A DNA stretch of 64,000 nucleotides. Origin: Amnibacterium kyonggiense (lineage in GTDB: Bacteria > Actinomycetota > Actinomycetes > Actinomycetales > Microbacteriaceae). Shown one piece after another: positions 16,517 to 26,332 of this stretch; the stretch's first letter is position 1, and each line of letters begins with the position of its first letter. Both the position numbers and the translations under genes were made by a program. Below the pieces are notes generated by a model. That model saw nothing but the letters and a program-made list of their open reading frames with translations, ran no database searches and had not been told where the DNA came from. The stretch covers positions 248,001-312,000 of the forward strand of contig NZ_SOAM01000002.1 in assembly GCF_004364555.1 (NCBI RefSeq), written 5' to 3'.

Positions 16517-16541
16517 CCTGTCACACTTCCCCGGTGCCAGG
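16517..16541 (+). repeat. REP-like hairpin, copy 2
   Basis: Imperfect palindrome CCTGTCAC ... GTGCCAGG (arms 16517-16524 and 16534-16541), in the same orientation as copy 1 and shifted by 42 bp. It ends 24 bases before the rsmH start. Confidence 0.6.
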
Positions 16542-16565
16542 TGCGGACCACGGATGGGTATCGGG

Positions 16566-17558
16566 ATGAACGGACCGGAGGATCCCGGGGGCCGTCCCTC
16601 CACACCGCTCCACGTCCCGGTGCTGCTGGAGACGTCGCTCGACCTGCTCGCGCCGGCGCTGGAGCGTGATCGCCCCACCACCGTCGTCGACGCCACGCTC
16701 GGCCTCGGCGGCCACGCGGAGGCCCTGCTCGCCCGGTTCCCGCGCGTCACGCTCATCGGGGTCGACCGCGATCCGGCGGCGCTGCGGCTCGCCGGCGAGC
16801 GGCTCGCGCCCTTCGGTGCGCGCTTCCGCCCCGCGCACGCCGTCTACGACCGCATTCCGGAGGTGCTCGACGACCTCGGCGTCGAGGCGGTCGACGGCGC
16901 ACTGTTCGACCTGGGCGTCTCCTCGATGCAGCTCGACGAGGACGACCGCGGCTTCAGCTACGCGCGCGACGTGCCGCTCGACATGCGGATGGACCCGGGG
17001 GAGCCCCGGACCGCCGAGACGATCGTGAACGAGTACGCGGCGAACGACCTCGCCCGGATCTTCCGCGTGTACGGGGAGGAGCGACTCGCCGACCGGTACG
17101 CGAGGGCGATCGTGCGGGCCCGCGAGGCCACCCCAGTCCGGGGTTCGGCGGCTCTGGTCGACATCCTCGAGGCCGCGACGCCGGCCGCGCTGAAATCGCG
17201 CGGCCACGTGGGCAAACGCGTCTTCCAGGCCCTCCGGATCGAGGTGAACCGCGAGCTCGAGGTGCTCGAGCGGGCGGTCCCGAACGCCCTCGACAGGATC
17301 TCCACAGGTGGCCGGATCGTCGTGCTGTCCTACCATTCGTTGGAGGACCGGATCGTCAAACGGGCGCTCGCCGCCCGGACCGTCTCGACCGCCCCGCGAG
17401 GGCTCCCGGTCGAGACCGACGAGACGGCCCCCACCTTCCGGATGCTGACGCGGGGCGCACCCAAGGCAGCGGACGCGGAGGTGGAGAGGAACCCGAGGGC
17501 CGCATCCGTGCGGCTCCGGGCGGCGGAGCGGATCCGGGGGGATCACCGCACCGCCTGA
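16566..17558 (+). CDS. rsmH: 16S rRNA (cytosine-1402-N4)-methyltransferase
   Basis: Predicted 330-residue RsmH (MraW), which methylates N4 of C1402 in 16S rRNA using S-adenosylmethionine. Motifs: VDATLGLGGHAEALL (SAM-binding loop), DLGVSSMQLDEDDRGFS, PLDMRMD, RVFQALRIEVN and VLSYHSLEDRIVK. The length is normal. ATG 16566 was chosen; ATG 16554 four codons earlier is equally open and neither has a strong ribosome site. The ftsL-like gene starts 30 bases after the stop. Confidence 0.95.
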   Translation: MNGPEDPGGRPSTPLHVPVLLETSLDLLAPALERDRPTTVVDATLGLGGHAEALLARFPRVTLIGVDRDPAALRLAGERLAPFGARFRPAHAVYDRIPEVLDDLGVEAVDGALFDLGVSSMQLDEDDRGFSYARDVPLDMRMDPGEPRTAETIVNEYAANDLARIFRVYGEERLADRYARAIVRAREATPVRGSAALVDILEAATPAALKSRGHVGKRVFQALRIEVNRELEVLERAVPNALDRISTGGRIVVLSYHSLEDRIVKRALAARTVSTAPRGLPVETDETAPTFRMLTRGAPKAADAEVERNPRAASVRLRAAERIRGDHRTA

Positions 17559-17588
17559 CACGGATGTCGCACAGTTGGGGGACTGTCA

Positions 17589-18005
17589 ATGAGCACCGCG
17601 TACGCGTTCGACCCTGTCCGCAGGCCGCTTCCGGCCCGTCCCGTGGAGGCCGCACCGGTCCTCGCGCCGGCGGCGCCGTCGACCGCCGCGGCGCCGCGCG
17701 CGCTCCCGCTCGTCCGCCCGAAGGTGCTCGCCGCCTCCGTCGTGCTCGCCGGCGCCGTCTGCGTGATCGTCGCGCAGCTGCTGCTGTCGATCGCCACGGC
17801 GGGGAGCGCCTACCGGCTCGCCGAGCTGCAGCAGCGCTCCGACGTGCTCGCGCACCAGCAGCAGGTCGCGGCGGAGGCCCTCGCGGCCGACGCGGCGCCG
17901 CAGCGCCTCGCCGCCCGCGCGAAGGCGCTCGGCATGGTGCCGGACGACTCGCCCGCGTACCTCGACGCGAGCACCGGGCGCGTGCTCGGCAGCACCGGTC
18001 GCTGA
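17589..18005 (+). CDS. ftsL: FtsL-like division protein
   Basis: Predicted 138-residue bitopic membrane protein in the ftsL position. A 45-residue Ala/Pro-rich cytoplasmic part is followed by one membrane segment (LAASVVLAGAVCVIVAQLLL, near 48-70) and a short coiled-coil-like extracytoplasmic helix (LAELQQRSDVLAHQQQ) ending with RLAARAKALGMV. FtsL links FtsQ/FtsB to the septal synthase FtsW-FtsI. Sequence conservation in this family is weak, so the call rests on topology and position between rsmH and ftsI. A GGGGGA ribosome site precedes the ATG. Confidence 0.8.
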   Translation: MSTAYAFDPVRRPLPARPVEAAPVLAPAAPSTAAAPRALPLVRPKVLAASVVLAGAVCVIVAQLLLSIATAGSAYRLAELQQRSDVLAHQQQVAAEALAADAAPQRLAARAKALGMVPDDSPAYLDASTGRVLGSTGR

Positions 18006-18070
18006 GCCGGGTCGGCGCCGGGCGGAGTGGCGCCCGGGCCGCGCTCGCGTCCTCGCCTAGGTTCGCGGGG

Positions 18071-19813
18071 ATGGACGGGCACCGGCGGCGCGCGCGATGG
18101 CGGCCCGCATTCGTCCTCCTCGGCGTCGTGCTGCTCGCGGCGGTCTTCCTCGTCCGGTTGACGGACGTGCAGGTGGTGCAGGCGGACGCGCTCCGCGCCG
18201 AGTCGAAGGACCGGCGGAGCATCACGACCGTCCTGCCGGGCCCGCGCGGCGACATCGTCGACGCCTCCGGGACGGTGCTCGCCACGACGGTCACCCGCTA
18301 CCGCGTCACCGCGGTGCCGTGGATCGCGGCGAAGGGCGGCCGGGTCGCGGCCGACTCGGCGCGGATCGCGAAGGCGCTCGGCGTCGGCGCGGACGGCATC
18401 CGCGCGGCGCTGACGGCCGACCCGAAGGCGAGCTACGCCCTGCTCGCGAAGCAGATCAGCTACGAGGCGCTGACCCGGCTGCAGCGGCTCGACCTCGGCT
18501 GGCTGTACTACGAGGCCGTGCCGAAGCGGACCTATCCGGCCGGAGCGGTGGCCGGCAACCTGCTCGGGTTCGTCGGCTCGGACCAGACCCCCCTCGCCGG
18601 GGTCGAGCGGGGCTACAACGCCTGCCTCGCGGGCACGGACGGCGAGCAGGTGGCGGAGAGCGGCCTCGACGGCACCCCCATCCCCGGCTCGACGGCCGTC
18701 GTGAAGGCGGCGAAGCCGGGCGGCCGGGTGCAGCTGACGATCGACCGCGACCTCCAGTACTACACGCAGCAGGTCCTGGCGCAGCGGGCGGAGCAGACGG
18801 GCGCCGCCTGGGGCGCGGTCGTCGTCGAGGAGGTCGGCACGGGCCGGCTGCTCGCGGTCGCCGACTGGCCGACCGTGGACCCGAACGACGTCGCGAAGAC
18901 GGCCGACAGCGACGCCGCCGCGCTCGGCTCCCGCGCCTTCACGGCGCCCTACGAGCCCGGTTCGACGATGAAGGCCGTCACCGCCTCGATGCTGCTCGAC
19001 GCGGGCGTCGCCACGCCCGGTACGCACGTCGTCGCCCCGTACCGCCTGCGGACCGCGGACGGCGCCGACATCAACGACAGCGAGCAGCACGGGAACGAGC
19101 GGCTGACGCTCACCGGGGTGCTGGTGCAGTCGAGCAACACGGGCATCTCGCAGCTCGGCGGCCGGATCTCGGACGAGCGGCGGCTCGCGTACTTGAAGGC
19201 GTTCGGGTTCGGCAGCCCCACGGCGGTCGGCTTCGCGGCGGAGGCAGGCGGCAGCTTCGGGGCGGGCCCGGACTGGGATCCGCAGACGCACTACGCGACC
19301 ATGTTCGGCCAGGGGCTGACGGTCTCCGCGGTGCAGATGGCGAGCGCGTACCAGACCCTCGCGAACGGCGGCGTGCGGCTGCCGGTCCGCCTCGTCGAGT
19401 CCTGCCGGAAGGCGGACGGCACGGTCCGACGCGTCGACGACGGATCGCCGACGCGGGTGATCTCGTCCTCCGCGGCCCGTTCGACGGTCAGCATGCTCGA
19501 GAACGTCGCGACGAAGGGCTGGCTCGCCGCCGACGTCCGCATCCCGGGGTACCGGATCGGCATCAAGACCGGCACGGCGCAGGAGGTGGACGCCTCCGGC
19601 GGGTACTCGAAGAACTACCTCGTGTCGATGGCGGGCGTCGCACCGGCCGACCATCCGAAGTACGTCGTCTACGTCGCGCTGTCGCAGCCGACGAAGCTCA
19701 ACTCGTCCCAGGCGACCGCGCCGGTGTGGCGGAAGGTGATGGCGCGAGCCCTGCAGACGGGCGGCGTCGTGCCGTCCGGCACCGCCTCGCCGGACCTCCC
19801 GGCGTCGTGGTGA
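18071..19813 (+). CDS. ftsI: Septal penicillin-binding protein (peptidoglycan transpeptidase)
   Basis: Predicted 580-residue class B penicillin-binding protein (FtsI/PbpB). An N-terminal membrane anchor (FVLLGVVLLAAVFLVRL) is followed by the PBP dimer domain (GPRGDIVDASG) and the transpeptidase domain: STMK with catalytic Ser298, SSN at 354-356, and KTG starting at residue 499. It cross-links peptidoglycan at the septum outside the membrane, with FtsW as partner. The ATG has no strong ribosome site; a TAGGTT -10 box ends 7 bases before it, so the mRNA may be leaderless. The next gene is murF, not murE: a 121-base gap with an upstream ORF separates them. Confidence 0.95.
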   Translation: MDGHRRRARWRPAFVLLGVVLLAAVFLVRLTDVQVVQADALRAESKDRRSITTVLPGPRGDIVDASGTVLATTVTRYRVTAVPWIAAKGGRVAADSARIAKALGVGADGIRAALTADPKASYALLAKQISYEALTRLQRLDLGWLYYEAVPKRTYPAGAVAGNLLGFVGSDQTPLAGVERGYNACLAGTDGEQVAESGLDGTPIPGSTAVVKAAKPGGRVQLTIDRDLQYYTQQVLAQRAEQTGAAWGAVVVEEVGTGRLLAVADWPTVDPNDVAKTADSDAAALGSRAFTAPYEPGSTMKAVTASMLLDAGVATPGTHVVAPYRLRTADGADINDSEQHGNERLTLTGVLVQSSNTGISQLGGRISDERRLAYLKAFGFGSPTAVGFAAEAGGSFGAGPDWDPQTHYATMFGQGLTVSAVQMASAYQTLANGGVRLPVRLVESCRKADGTVRRVDDGSPTRVISSSAARSTVSMLENVATKGWLAADVRIPGYRIGIKTGTAQEVDASGGYSKNYLVSMAGVAPADHPKYVVYVALSQPTKLNSSQATAPVWRKVMARALQTGGVVPSGTASPDLPASW

Positions 19814-19881
19814 TCGGGGGCGCCCGGCATCGATCCTCTACGCTGGACCCCCGGCCCTTGGACCAGCGGGAGGTAGCCGGA

Positions 19882-19938
19882 GTGCAGAAGCCGACGGTCG
19901 GACGGACCGCGTCGACGACGAGCAGCCCCCGCCCGTGA
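19882..19938 (+). CDS. 18-codon upstream ORF overlapping the murF start
   Basis: Short reading frame [18 protein letters not shown] starting at GTG 19882, with a very good ribosome site GGGAGG at 19868-19873. Its TGA (19936-19938) overlaps the murF GTG start as GTGA. A TACGCT -10 box lies near 19840. It may act as a leader that delivers ribosomes to murF by coupling, since murF itself has no ribosome site. It could also be a non-functional relic, for example of the missing murE. The peptide resembles nothing I know. Confidence 0.4.
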   Translation: MQKPTVGRTASTTSSPRP

Positions 19939-21347
19939 TCGCGCTCACGCTCGCGGAGATCGCCTCCGCCGTCGACGGCGAGGTGCGCCCCGCCGACGCC
20001 GCGGCGACGGTCGTGGACGGCGCCGTGGAGACCGACTCGCGCGAGATCGCGCCGGGCGGGATCTTCGTCGCCCGCCTCGGCGAGGCGATGGACGGCCACG
20101 ACTTCGCCGCGTCGGCGGTCGAGCGCGGCGCCGCGCTCCTCGTCGTCGAGCGGCCCCTCGACCTCGACGTGCCGCAGGTCGTCGTGCGGGACTCGACGGT
20201 CGCGCTGGCCGCCCTCGCGAAGGAGGTCGTCGCCCGCGTGCGCGCCGGCGGCCGGCTGCGGGTGGTCGGCATCACCGGGTCGAACGGCAAGACGACCACG
20301 AAGAACCTGCTCCGCGAGATCCTGGGCCGGATCGGCCCGACGGTCGCGTCGCACGCCTCGTTCAACAACGAGGTCGGCGGCCCGATGACGATGCTGCGGA
20401 TCACCCACGACACCGCCTACCTCGTCGCCGAGATGGGCGCCTCCGCCGCCGGCGACATCGCGCGGCTCGTGCGGCTCGCGAAGCCGGACGTCGGCGTCGT
20501 CCTCAAGGTCGGCCTCGCCCACGCGGGCGGCTTCGGCAGCATCGAGGGCACACAGCGCGCGAAGTCCGAGATGGTGACCGACCTCGAGCCGACGGACGTC
20601 GCGGTGCTGAACCGGGACGACCCGCGGGTCGCCGCGATGGCGGACGTCACGAAGGCGCGCGTCGCCTGGTTCGGGCTCGCCGCGGACCCGGCCGAGGGCG
20701 GCACCACCGCGCTGGACGTCGAGGCGTCCTCCGCCGGCACGACGTTCGAGCTGGTGCTGCCGGGCGGCGAGCGCCGCGCCGTGTCCTTCCGCGTCCTCGG
20801 CGAGCACCACGTCTCGAACGCGATGGCGGCTGCCGCCGCCGCGACGGCGCTGGGCGTCGACGCGGACACGGTCGTCGCCGGGCTCGAGGCCGTGGTCCGC
20901 GCGGAGCGCTGGCGCATGGAGGTCCTCGTCGCCGAGCCGCTGACGATCGTCAACGACGCCTACAACGCGTCGCCCGACTCGATGGCGGCGGCGCTGAAGG
21001 CGCTCGTGCAGATCGCGCCCGGTCGCTCCGTCGCGGTGCTCGGCGCGATGACCGAGCTCGGCGAGTCCGCGGGCGAGGAGCACGACCGCATCGGCCTGCT
21101 CGTCGTGCGGCTGAACATCGGGCAGCTGGTCGTCGTCGGTCCGGACGCGAAGCGCATCCATCTCGCCGCGGTCGCGCAGGGCTCCTGGGACGGCGAGAGC
21201 GTGTTCGCGGAGACGCAGGAGGAGGCGGAGGCGCTCCTCGCAGACGTCCTCCGGCCGGGCGACACCGTGCTCGTGAAGTCGTCGAACGCGGCGGGCCTCC
21301 GACACCTCGGCGACCGGCTCGGCGCGCGGTGGAGCGGGACGGCCTGA
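19935..21347 (+). CDS. murF: UDP-N-acetylmuramoyl-tripeptide--D-alanyl-D-alanine ligase
   Basis: Predicted 470-residue Mur ligase that adds D-Ala-D-Ala to the UDP-muramoyl tripeptide in the cytoplasm. Motifs: [14 protein letters not shown] (ATP loop), [13 protein letters not shown] and MGASAAGDI (MurF-type central domain), and [12 protein letters not shown] in the C-terminal domain. The MurF assignment over MurE is supported by the NNEVG and NAYNANP-like motifs. The GTG start has no ribosome site and overlaps the stop of an 18-codon upstream ORF. The TGA stop shares one base with the mraY ATG. Confidence 0.93.
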   Translation: MIALTLAEIASAVDGEVRPADAAATVVDGAVETDSREIAPGGIFVARLGEAMDGHDFAASAVERGAALLVVERPLDLDVPQVVVRDSTVALAALAKEVVARVRAGGRLRVVGITGSNGKTTTKNLLREILGRIGPTVASHASFNNEVGGPMTMLRITHDTAYLVAEMGASAAGDIARLVRLAKPDVGVVLKVGLAHAGGFGSIEGTQRAKSEMVTDLEPTDVAVLNRDDPRVAAMADVTKARVAWFGLAADPAEGGTTALDVEASSAGTTFELVLPGGERRAVSFRVLGEHHVSNAMAAAAAATALGVDADTVVAGLEAVVRAERWRMEVLVAEPLTIVNDAYNASPDSMAAALKALVQIAPGRSVAVLGAMTELGESAGEEHDRIGLLVVRLNIGQLVVVGPDAKRIHLAAVAQGSWDGESVFAETQEEAEALLADVLRPGDTVLVKSSNAAGLRHLGDRLGARWSGTA

Positions 21348-22492
21348 TGCAGTCCCTCCTCACCGGGGCCGCCGTGTCCCTCCTCTTCACGCTCTTCCTC
21401 ACGCCGCTGTTCATCCGGCTCTTCCACCGGCTGCAGTGGGGCCAGTTCATCCGCGACGACGGCCCGCGCAGCCACCACGCCAAGCGCGGCACGGCCACCA
21501 TGGGCGGCGTCGTCTTCATCCTCGCGTCGGTCGTCGGCTACTTCGTCGGGCACCTCAACAACGTGAAGGGCATCACGGCCTCCGGGATGCTCGTGCTCTT
21601 CCTCATGGTCGGGCTCGGGCTCGTCGGCTTCACGGACGACCTCCTGAAGACGCGGAACCAGCGCAGCCTCGGCCTCGGCGGCTGGGCGAAGATCGCCGGG
21701 CAGGTGATCGTCGCGACGGTCTTCGCGATCCTCGTGCTGCAGTTCCCGAAGACGGCGGTCGGCGCGGGCGGCAACACCTACACGACGACCCCGGCGACGA
21801 CGAACGTCTCGATCGTGCGCGACCAGTGGTTCGACGGCTCGACGCTGAGCTTCACCGCGCTCTTCGGCGCGACCGTCGGGGTGATCGTCTTCGTCGTCTG
21901 GATCTGGCTCATCGTCGCCGCGACGTCGAACGGCGTGAACGTCACCGACGGCCTGGACGGCCTCGCGAGCGGCGCCTCGATCTTCGCGATCGGCTCGTTC
22001 GTCATCATCGGCTTCTGGCAGTTCAACCAGTCGTGCTTCAACCGGGCGCTGACCGCGCCGATCAACGTCGCGCTCTGCTACAACGTGCGCGATCCGCTCG
22101 ACCTCGCGACGGTCGCCGCCTGCATCACCGGGGCGCTCATCGGGTTCCTCTGGTGGAACACGTCGCCCGCGCAGATCTTCATGGGCGACACCGGCTCGCT
22201 CGCGCTCGGCGGCGCCCTCGCCGCCCTCGCCGTCCTGTCCCGCACCGAGCTGCTGCTCCTCTTCATCGGCGGCCTCTTCGTCATCGAGCCCGGCTCCGTG
22301 ATCGTCCAGCGCGTGTACTTCAAGCTCACGCGGGGCAAGCGCATCTTCCTGATGAGCCCGATCCACCATCACTTCGAGCTGAAGGGGTGGGCCGAGGTGA
22401 CGGTCGTCGTCCGGTTCTGGATCATCGGCGGCCTGCTCGTCGCCGCCGGGGTCGGGCTGTTCTACCTCGAGTGGCTCACGAGGGCCGGATGA
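21347..22492 (+). CDS. mraY: Phospho-N-acetylmuramoyl-pentapeptide transferase
   Basis: Predicted 381-residue polytopic membrane enzyme that makes lipid I from UDP-MurNAc-pentapeptide and undecaprenyl phosphate. Family motifs: [18 protein letters not shown] near residue 32, GFTDDLLK with the paired catalytic aspartates, [12 protein letters not shown], and [13 protein letters not shown]. About ten membrane segments are visible. ATG 21347 is preceded by GGAGCGGG; an in-frame GTG at 21329 is less likely. The stop overlaps the murD start as ATGA. Confidence 0.96.
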   Translation: MQSLLTGAAVSLLFTLFLTPLFIRLFHRLQWGQFIRDDGPRSHHAKRGTATMGGVVFILASVVGYFVGHLNNVKGITASGMLVLFLMVGLGLVGFTDDLLKTRNQRSLGLGGWAKIAGQVIVATVFAILVLQFPKTAVGAGGNTYTTTPATTNVSIVRDQWFDGSTLSFTALFGATVGVIVFVVWIWLIVAATSNGVNVTDGLDGLASGASIFAIGSFVIIGFWQFNQSCFNRALTAPINVALCYNVRDPLDLATVAACITGALIGFLWWNTSPAQIFMGDTGSLALGGALAALAVLSRTELLLLFIGGLFVIEPGSVIVQRVYFKLTRGKRIFLMSPIHHHFELKGWAEVTVVVRFWIIGGLLVAAGVGLFYLEWLTRAG

Positions 22493-23979
22493 CCGCGGAC
22501 CTGGAGACGCTGCACTCCTGGCGTGCGGAGGGCTGGCGCGGGCTGCGCGTCGGCGTGCTCGGCGCAGCGGTCGTCGGCTTCGCGGCCGCTGACACCCTCG
22601 TGGAGCTCGGCTGCGAGGTCCTCGTGGTCGGCGAACGGGCGACCGAGGAGCGGACGACCCTGCTCGACGTGATCGGCGCGCGCCTGGAGCTCGGCGACGC
22701 GGCCGCGCAGCGCGACGCGCTGGCCGCGTTCGCGCCGGACCTGCTCGTGGTGAGCCCGGGCTTCCACCCCGACGTCCCCGCGCTCGCCTGGGCCGCGGAG
22801 GCCGGCGTCCCGGTGCTCGGCGACGTGGAGCTCGCGTGGCGCCTCCGCGACAAGACGGGCACGCCCGCCGAGTGGATCACGATCACCGGCACGAACGGCA
22901 AGACGACGACCACGCAGCTGACGACCGCGATGCTCCGCGAGGGCGGCCTCCGCGCCCGGGCGTGCGGCAACATCGGCAGCCCGGTGCTCGACGCGATCCG
23001 CGAGCCGGACGGCTGGGACGTGCTCGTCGTGGAGCTGTCCAGCTACCAGCTGCACTGGATGAGCGAGGTGTCGCCCGCGGCGAGCGTCGTGCTGAACATC
23101 GCGGACGACCACCTCGACTGGCACGGCTCCGCGGAGGCCTACCGCGCGGCGAAGGGCCGCGTGTACGAGCGCACCCGCGTCGCCTGCGTCTACAACGTCG
23201 AGGACCCGGTCACCGAGCAGCTCGTCCGCGACGCCGACGTCGTCGAGGGCTGCCGGGCGATCGGCTTCACCCGCGGGGTGCCCCGCGTCTCCGAGGTCGG
23301 GATCGTCGAGGAGGTCCTCGTCGACCGCGCGTTCCTGGACGAGCGGCGCACCTCCGCGCTCGAGCTGACGACCCTCCACGCGCTCGACGAGGCCGGCCTG
23401 TCGGCGCCGCACGTCGTCGCGGACGTGCTCGCGGCGTCGGCCCTGGCTCGCGCGGTCGGCGTCGAGCCCCGGGCCATCCGGGACGCGCTCGCCGCCTTCC
23501 GCCTCGACGCGCACCGGATCCAGCCCGTCGCGGAGGTCGACGGCGTCCGCTGGATCGACGACTCGAAGGCGACGAACCCGCACGCCGCGGCCGCGTCGCT
23601 CGGGGCGTTCGACCGGGTCGTGTGGGTCGCCGGAGGACTCACGAAGGGCGTCGACGTCGCGCCGCTCGTGGAGGCCGTCGCGGCCGCCGACCGCCTCCGC
23701 GGCGCGGTCGTGATCGGCCGCGACACTGCCGCGTTCACGGAGGCGCTCGCCCGACACGCGCCGGGCGTCCCCGTCGCGGTCGTGCCCGACGTGGACACTG
23801 ACCGGGTGATGCCCCTCGCGGTCGAGGCGGCGCGAAGCCTCGCCGGACCCGGGGACGTCGTGCTGCTCGCGCCCGCCGCGGCGTCGATGGACCAGTTCAC
23901 CGATTACGCGGACCGGGGAGACCGGTTCGCGGCCGCCGTGCGCGCGCTGCCGCAGGGGGGCGCAGCACGGACGGAGTGA
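22489..23979 (+). CDS. murD: UDP-N-acetylmuramoylalanine--D-glutamate ligase
   Basis: Predicted 496-residue Mur ligase adding D-glutamate to UDP-MurNAc-L-Ala in the cytoplasm. Motifs: [15 protein letters not shown] (N-terminal nucleotide-like fold), [19 protein letters not shown] (ATP loop), [12 protein letters not shown], and [13 protein letters not shown], the last typical of MurD. ATGA overlap with mraY. The frame ends shortly before ftsW. The length is slightly above the usual ~450 residues owing to loops in the C-terminal half. Confidence 0.95.
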   Translation: MTADLETLHSWRAEGWRGLRVGVLGAAVVGFAAADTLVELGCEVLVVGERATEERTTLLDVIGARLELGDAAAQRDALAAFAPDLLVVSPGFHPDVPALAWAAEAGVPVLGDVELAWRLRDKTGTPAEWITITGTNGKTTTTQLTTAMLREGGLRARACGNIGSPVLDAIREPDGWDVLVVELSSYQLHWMSEVSPAASVVLNIADDHLDWHGSAEAYRAAKGRVYERTRVACVYNVEDPVTEQLVRDADVVEGCRAIGFTRGVPRVSEVGIVEEVLVDRAFLDERRTSALELTTLHALDEAGLSAPHVVADVLAASALARAVGVEPRAIRDALAAFRLDAHRIQPVAEVDGVRWIDDSKATNPHAAAASLGAFDRVVWVAGGLTKGVDVAPLVEAVAAADRLRGAVVIGRDTAAFTEALARHAPGVPVAVVPDVDTDRVMPLAVEAARSLAGPGDVVLLAPAAASMDQFTDYADRGDRFAAAVRALPQGGAARTE

Positions 23980-23984
23980 GGCCG

Positions 23985-25244
23985 ATGGACACCGCACCCG
24001 AGGCCGGGACGGGCAACCCCGTCGTCCGGCTCCCGGTCGCCCGCCGGCCGATCGTGCAGCGCATCGCGCTGCCGTCGCTCAGCGCGGTCGGCGGCGGCGA
24101 CGCCCTCGCCCTCGGCGCCCTCACCCTGTTCCTCGTCGGGTTCGGCCTCGTCATGGTGCTCTCGTCGTCGAGCGTCGAGGCCTCCGTCAAGGGCGACCCC
24201 TACGGCGACTTCACGACGCAGGGGCTCGCGGCGCTCGTCGGCGCGGGCGGGATGCTCGCGCTCGCGACGCGGCTGCCGACGACGTGGCTGCCGCGTCTGG
24301 CGCCGGTCGCGTTCCTCGTCGCCGTCGGCCTCCAGCTGCTGACGGCGCTCACGCCGCTCGGGACGAACATCGGCGGCAACCAGAACTGGATCCGCATCGG
24401 CGGCGCCAGCGTGCAGCCGTCCGAGTTCGTGAAACTCACGCTGGTGCTCACCCTCGCGTCGTTCTTCTCGCGCCGACCGGGCGAGCTGCTCGGCCTCAAG
24501 GGGCTCGTGCCGGTCTTCGTCATCGGCGCGCTCGGGATCGGATCGGTGTACCTCGGCGGCGACCTCGGCACCACGCTGATCCTCACGCTCATCGTCGCCG
24601 CGGCGCTCTGGTTCGGGCAGGTGCGCCTGCGCGTGCTCGTCCTGCCCGCGGTCCTCGCGCTCACGGCCCTCGCCGTCTTCGCGCAGGCGAACGGCTCCCG
24701 GACGAGCCGCCTCGCGGCCTGGCAGCACGGCTGCACCGACCTCCTCGGCACGTGCTGGCAGACGACGCAGGCGCAGTGGGCGCTCGCGAACGGCGGTCTC
24801 ACCGGCGTCGGCATCGGCAACTCGGTGTCGAAGTGGTTCTGGCTGCCGGAGGCCGACAACGACTTCATCGCCGCGATCATCGGCGAGGAGACCGGGCTGC
24901 TCGGGCTCGGTGTGCTGCTCGCCTGCTTCGTGGCGATGGCCGTCGTGCTGCTCCGCATCTCGACCCGCACGCACGACCGCTTCACGCGGGCGGCGGCCGG
25001 CATGACGCTCGCGTGGCTCGTCGGGCAGGCGTTCGCGAACATCGCGGTCGTCGTCGGCGTGGCCCCCGTGTTCGGCGTGCCGCTGCCGTTCGTGTCCGCC
25101 GGCGGCTCGTCGCTCCTCGCGAACTTCGCCGTCGTCGGCTGCCTGATGGCGCTCGCCGACCGGCCGGTCACCCGGCCCGCGGTGCGCCCCGTCGTGAACC
25201 CGGCGCACCCGTCCGCCCGGTCGCGCCTGGCGGGCGTCCGATGA
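23985..25244 (+). CDS. ftsW: Septal peptidoglycan glycosyltransferase FtsW
   Basis: Predicted 419-residue SEDS-family membrane protein with about ten membrane segments. It polymerises lipid II at the septum together with FtsI. Family features: [16 protein letters not shown] in the first segment region, [18 protein letters not shown] (the conserved region before the PSE motif), and [17 protein letters not shown] near the C-terminus. ATG 23985 is used, with GAGG a few bases upstream; GTG 23976, overlapping the murD stop as GTGA, is a real alternative. The stop overlaps the murG ATG as ATGA. Confidence 0.95.
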   Translation: MDTAPEAGTGNPVVRLPVARRPIVQRIALPSLSAVGGGDALALGALTLFLVGFGLVMVLSSSSVEASVKGDPYGDFTTQGLAALVGAGGMLALATRLPTTWLPRLAPVAFLVAVGLQLLTALTPLGTNIGGNQNWIRIGGASVQPSEFVKLTLVLTLASFFSRRPGELLGLKGLVPVFVIGALGIGSVYLGGDLGTTLILTLIVAAALWFGQVRLRVLVLPAVLALTALAVFAQANGSRTSRLAAWQHGCTDLLGTCWQTTQAQWALANGGLTGVGIGNSVSKWFWLPEADNDFIAAIIGEETGLLGLGVLLACFVAMAVVLLRISTRTHDRFTRAAAGMTLAWLVGQAFANIAVVVGVAPVFGVPLPFVSAGGSSLLANFAVVGCLMALADRPVTRPAVRPVVNPAHPSARSRLAGVR

Positions 25245-26332
25245 CGCGCTGGCTGCTCGCGGGCGGCGGCACCGGCGGCCACGTCAACCCGCTCCTCGCG
25301 GTCGCCGACCGGCTCGTGGCGGAGGGCGACGAGGCGCTCGTGCTCGGCACGGCGGAAGGCCTCGAGTCCCGGCTCGTCCCGGAGCGCGGGTACGAACTCC
25401 TCGTCATCCCGCGGGTGCCCTTCCCGCGCCGGCTGAACGGCGCCGCGCTGCGCTTCCCCGGTGCGGTCACCGGCTCGATCGCCCTGACCGGGCGCTACCT
25501 CGCGGATCGCGGGATCGACGGCGTCATCGGCTTCGGCGGCTACGCGGCCGCGCCCGCCTACCTCGCGGCGCGCCGGCGCGGCGTGGCGTTCGCGATCCAC
25601 GAGCAGAACGCGAAGCCGGGGATGGCGAACCGGCTCGGCGCGCGGATGACCCGCGCCGTCGGCGTCACGTTCCCGGACACCCCGCTGCCGCACGCCGTCC
25701 GCGTCGGCATGCCGCTGCGCCGCGAGATCGCGGACCTCGACCGCGCGGCCCTGCGAGCGGAGGCGCGCTCGTTCTTCGGCTTCGACCCGGCGCGACCGGT
25801 GCTGCTCGTCACGGGCGGCTCGCTCGGCGCCCGGCAGCTGAACCGCGCCGTGGTCGGCAACGCGGCGGCCCTGCTCGCGGCCGGCTGGCAGGTGCTGCAC
25901 CTCGCGGGCGGCCGCAACGAGGAGCCGGACCCGGGCCTCGACGGGTACCGGATGCTCGCCTACTGCGATCGCATGGACCTCGCGCTCGCGGCCGCCGAGC
26001 TCGCGGTGTCCCGCGCCGGCGCCTCCACGGTCAGCGAGCTGTCGGCCCTCGGGCTGCCCGCGGTCTACGTGCCGTACGCGGTGGGCAACGGCGAGCAGCG
26101 CTTCAACGCCGCAGGCGTGGTCGCGGCCGGGGGAGCCGTGCTCGAGGAGGACGCCGCGTTCACGCCGCAGCGGTTCGCGGAGGTCGTCCTCCCGCTGCTG
26201 CGCTCCCCGGAGCGGATCGCGGCGATGGCGGAGGCCGCGACCGGCGACGGCGTGCGGGACGGCGCCGAGCGCATGACGCGCCTGGCCCGCGCCGGGCTGG
26301 ACGGGAGCGCCCGCGTACCCTCGGGCGCATGA
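25241..26332 (+). CDS. murG: Lipid II synthase (undecaprenyldiphospho-muramoylpentapeptide beta-N-acetylglucosaminyltransferase)
   Basis: Predicted 363-residue GT28 glycosyltransferase that adds GlcNAc to lipid I on the inner membrane face. Motifs: the glycine-rich loop [16 protein letters not shown] at the N-terminus, [39 protein letters not shown], and [12 protein letters not shown]. Length is normal. It overlaps ftsW and murC by ATGA junctions, as expected for coupled translation in this operon. Confidence 0.96.
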   Translation: MTRWLLAGGGTGGHVNPLLAVADRLVAEGDEALVLGTAEGLESRLVPERGYELLVIPRVPFPRRLNGAALRFPGAVTGSIALTGRYLADRGIDGVIGFGGYAAAPAYLAARRRGVAFAIHEQNAKPGMANRLGARMTRAVGVTFPDTPLPHAVRVGMPLRREIADLDRAALRAEARSFFGFDPARPVLLVTGGSLGARQLNRAVVGNAAALLAAGWQVLHLAGGRNEEPDPGLDGYRMLAYCDRMDLALAAAELAVSRAGASTVSELSALGLPAVYVPYAVGNGEQRFNAAGVVAAGGAVLEEDAAFTPQRFAEVVLPLLRSPERIAAMAEAATGDGVRDGAERMTRLARAGLDGSARVPSGA

